Below, piece by piece: positions 6,579 to 7,991 of a stretch of DNA of 7,991 nt. Source of the stretch: Eubacterium sp. (GTDB lineage: Bacteria; Bacillota; Clostridia; Lachnospirales; Lachnospiraceae); contig JAILSA010000115.1 in NCBI GenBank assembly GCA_024697885.1, positions 1 to 7,991 of the forward strand, given 5' to 3'. A program made the position numbers and the translations under genes. Numbering within the stretch: position 1 is the stretch's first letter; every line of letters begins with the position of its first letter. The notes below the pieces were generated by a model, which saw nothing but the letters and a program-made list of their open reading frames with translations, was not told where the DNA came from and searched no databases.

Positions 6579-6606
6579 TATAAAATTGGGATTTATCCCT
6601 GGAAAT

Positions 6607-6611
6607 GGAGG
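6607..6611 (+). promoter_or_regulatory. Ribosome binding site deciding the start of the small membrane protein
   Basis: GGAGG here is 7 nt ahead of the ATG at 6619. Two other in-frame starts exist: a TTG at 6586, and an ATG at 6613 only 1 nt from this site. Spacing selects 6619. Confidence 0.75.
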
Positions 6612-6618
6612 AATGAAT

Positions 6619-6885
6619 ATGAGTTGGGACATTAATTGGAAAATGGTTGGGAGTTTTGTAGGTGGTATTGTTTTTGGTACTGCAGGAATCAAGGCATTGT
6701 CCAGTAAAGATGCCAAAAAAGCTTATGTTCACTGTACGGCAGCAGCCCTCAGAGCAAAGGATTGTGTCATGGAGACTGTGACTACAGTACAGGAGAATGC
6801 TCAGGACATTTACGCAGAGGCCAAGGACCTCAATGCCAAGCGTGAGGCAGAGGAAGCAGAAGCAGAATTTGAGGACGTAGAATAA
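6619..6885 (+). CDS. Small glycine-zipper membrane protein (DUF6110-like; candidate FezA-type ferrosome protein)
   Basis: An 88-residue protein. Residues about 9-27 form one hydrophobic segment with two GxxxG steps (G11/G15 and G16/G20), typical of helices that pack tightly in membranes. It is followed by ALSSKDAKKAYV (26-37), a long amphipathic helix (about 32-75) and a very acidic tail (EEAEAEFEDVE). This pattern is that of small proteins (DUF6110 type) commonly found just upstream of metal P-type ATPases in Clostridia. The ATPase gene indeed starts 31 nt downstream. In C. difficile a small membrane protein (FezA) and a P1B6-ATPase (FezB) are both needed to form ferrosomes, membrane-bound iron-phosphate granules; I infer an analogous role here, but the assignment of this protein to FezA is from size, GxxxG content and position, not from alignment. 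It could alternatively be only an accessory subunit of the ATPase. Confidence 0.75.
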   Translation: MSWDINWKMVGSFVGGIVFGTAGIKALSSKDAKKAYVHCTAAALRAKDCVMETVTTVQENAQDIYAEAKDLNAKREAEEAEAEFEDVE

Positions 6886-6916
6886 TTGTGCCAAAGAGTA
6901 AAAGGGAGTGTTTCCT

Positions 6917-7991
6917 GTGAAATTTTGTTTAAAACATGAAACAAGTGGCCGCATGCGCCTTCATGTCGGACAGAAGAAAATGTCCTTTGAACAGGCGGAC
7001 ATACTGGAGTATTTTTTATCTGAACTCCCGGGAGTTACCGGGGTAAAGGTCTATGACCGAACCTGCGATGTGGTCATTCACTTTACAAAAAACAGAAATG
7101 AAATTCTCAGACAGCTGCAGAGCTTCCACTACGAGGACATTGAGGTCCCCGATGGATTGCTGGAACATTCCGGAAGGGCAATCAACGCCGAGTTCCAGGA
7201 CAAATTGTTCTGGCGCATAGTATTTCGTTATACAAAAAAATTACTTCTTCCCTTGTCCCTAAGGCCGATTTTTTGCGGGGTCAAGTCCGTAAAGTTTTTG
7301 AAAATGGCCCTAAAAAGTCTGAATAAGGGAAAATTAGAGGTGTCCGTTTTGGACGCCACAGCCATTGGAGTCTCTCTTTTGAGGGGAGATTATAAAACCG
7401 CTTCCTCCGTCATGTTCCTTTTGAATATGGGAGAAATTTTGGAGGAGTGGACGCACAAAAAATCCGTTGATGACCTGGCACGCAGTATGTCCCTTCAGGT
7501 AAAGAAGGTTTGGGTCAAGACTCCTCAGGGAGAGGTTTTGGTAAAGAGCAAGGAAGTGAAAGAGGGAGACGAGGTGGTTGTCCATATGGGAACCATAGTA
7601 CCATTTGATGGTGTGGTTCTGTCCGGTGAGGGCATGGTCAATCAGGTGTCTCTGACGGGAGAGGCGCTTCCGGTACACAAGCGACCGGGGGATTATATCT
7701 ATGCCGGCTCCGTCTTAGAAGAAGGTGACCTTTCCTTTGATGTAAAGAAAAGTGGAAAAAGCAGTCGCTACGAAAAAGTAGTGGCCATGATTGAAGAATC
7801 GGAAAAACTCAAGTCCGGCTTAGAGAGCCGAGCAGAGCATTTGGCGGACTCCCTGGTTCCATGGACCCTGGGAGGAACAGCCTTGGTCTATCTTCTTACC
7901 AGAAATGTGACCAAGACCCTTTCCGTTCTGATGGTAGATTTTTCCTGTGCCCTCAAAATGGCTACTCCTATTACAGTTCTCTACGCTATTC
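6917..7991 (+). CDS. P1B-type metal-transporting ATPase, FezB/P1B6-like (N-terminal part, 3' end outside window)
   Basis: The first 358 residues of a heavy-metal P-type ATPase, open to the right edge. In order: an Arg/His-rich start (KHETSGRMRLHVG, 6-18); a ferredoxin-fold-like region (about 20-80) without any CxxC metal site; hydrophobic helices (about 98-130 and 141-172, including the GEILEEWTHKKS pattern of P1B helices); the actuator domain (about 190-290) with VSLTGEALPV, containing the TGE loop; then helices at about 313-327 and from 334. The ion-path motif is DFSCALKMATP (341-351), where typical P1B ATPases have CPCAL. The phosphorylation site (DKTGT) lies beyond the window. The start is GTG at 6917 with GGGAG (6904-6908) and an 8-nt spacer; an in-frame GTG at 6908 is an alternative. 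The Arg-rich N-terminus, the missing CxxC and the changed CPC fit the P1B6 group that includes FezB of ferrosomes. The family is sure; the iron/ferrosome role is inferred. Confidence 0.88.
   Translation, partial: MKFCLKHETSGRMRLHVGQKKMSFEQADILEYFLSELPGVTGVKVYDRTCDVVIHFTKNRNEILRQLQSFHYEDIEVPDGLLEHSGRAINAEFQDKLFWRIVFRYTKKLLLPLSLRPIFCGVKSVKFLKMALKSLNKGKLEVSVLDATAIGVSLLRGDYKTASSVMFLLNMGEILEEWTHKKSVDDLARSMSLQVKKVWVKTPQGEVLVKSKEVKEGDEVVVHMGTIVPFDGVVLSGEGMVNQVSLTGEALPVHKRPGDYIYAGSVLEEGDLSFDVKKSGKSSRYEKVVAMIEESEKLKSGLESRAEHLADSLVPWTLGGTALVYLLTRNVTKTLSVLMVDFSCALKMATPITVLYAI

Noticed and set aside
6551..6599. Possible promoter (TATAAA at 6579-6584) and small palindrome GGGAT-TT-ATCCC (6588-6599) ahead of the small membrane protein.
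   Set aside because: The best -35 (TTACAG at 6551-6556) is 22 nt away, there is no TGn extension, and the palindrome has only 5-bp arms. It is not strong enough to call a promoter or operator, though an internal start here would separate the ATPase pair from the SPFH genes.
7334..7678. Minus-strand open frame (114 codons) inside the ATPase region.
   Set aside because: The plus strand here encodes the well-recognised helices and actuator domain with TGE, so this is a shadow frame.
1..7991. CRISPR arrays, tRNA/rRNA genes, insertion sequences, attachment sites or phage genes.
   Set aside because: Reading both strands showed no regularly spaced direct repeats, transposase motifs, terminal inverted repeats or tRNA-like cloverleaf sequence. 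Every stretch longer than about 150 nt is covered by a gene.

Overview
The window reads as a chromosomal segment of an anaerobic, low-to-mid-GC Firmicute, most likely a member of the Clostridia (Lachnospiraceae-like). The evidence is strong GGAGG ribosome binding sites, a butyryl-CoA:acetate-type CoA-transferase, a two-subunit hydro-lyase of the LeuC/LeuD kind, and a metal P-type ATPase of a type known mainly from anaerobes. This taxonomic call is inference from gene content and style; there is no rRNA or other marker.

Left part (1-2971, + strand): a tight run of four genes. The 3' half of a LeuC-type aconitase-family large subunit runs in from the left edge. It is followed by a complete LeuD-type small subunit, a second and clearly different LeuC-type large subunit, and a stand-alone CinA C-terminal-domain protein (nicotinamide-nucleotide amidase family) with an altered signature loop. 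Gaps are about 19-25 nt, so this looks like one operon. It ends at a strong hairpin plus T-run (2979-3010). The substrate of the hydro-lyase cannot be fixed from sequence; isopropylmalate, citramalate and dimethylmalate are the reasonable candidates.

Middle (2990-4312, - strand): a complete acetyl-CoA hydrolase/transferase-family CoA-transferase, convergent with the left operon. Its stop codon lies in the loop of the terminator hairpin. It diverges from the right-hand genes across a 147-bp intergenic region that holds an extended -10 promoter candidate on each strand and a TTTCCC-N5-GGGAAA palindrome.

Right part (4460-7991, + strand): four genes in one direction with gaps of 13, 40 and 31 nt. 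They are (i) an SPFH-domain protein with a Q/A-rich linker and three C-terminal zinc ribbons (YdjI-like), (ii) a membrane-anchored protein with a Tim44-like domain and a zinc ribbon, (iii) a small glycine-zipper membrane protein, and (iv) the N-terminal part of a P1B-type metal ATPase with an Arg-rich N-terminus and FSC in place of CPC. The last two resemble the FezA/FezB pair that builds iron-storing ferrosome organelles in Clostridioides difficile and other anaerobes. If so, the segment may be a ferrosome locus that is transcriptionally coupled to a flotillin-like membrane-organising module. This is the most interesting reading of the window, and it is inference that needs the rest of the ATPase and homology searches.
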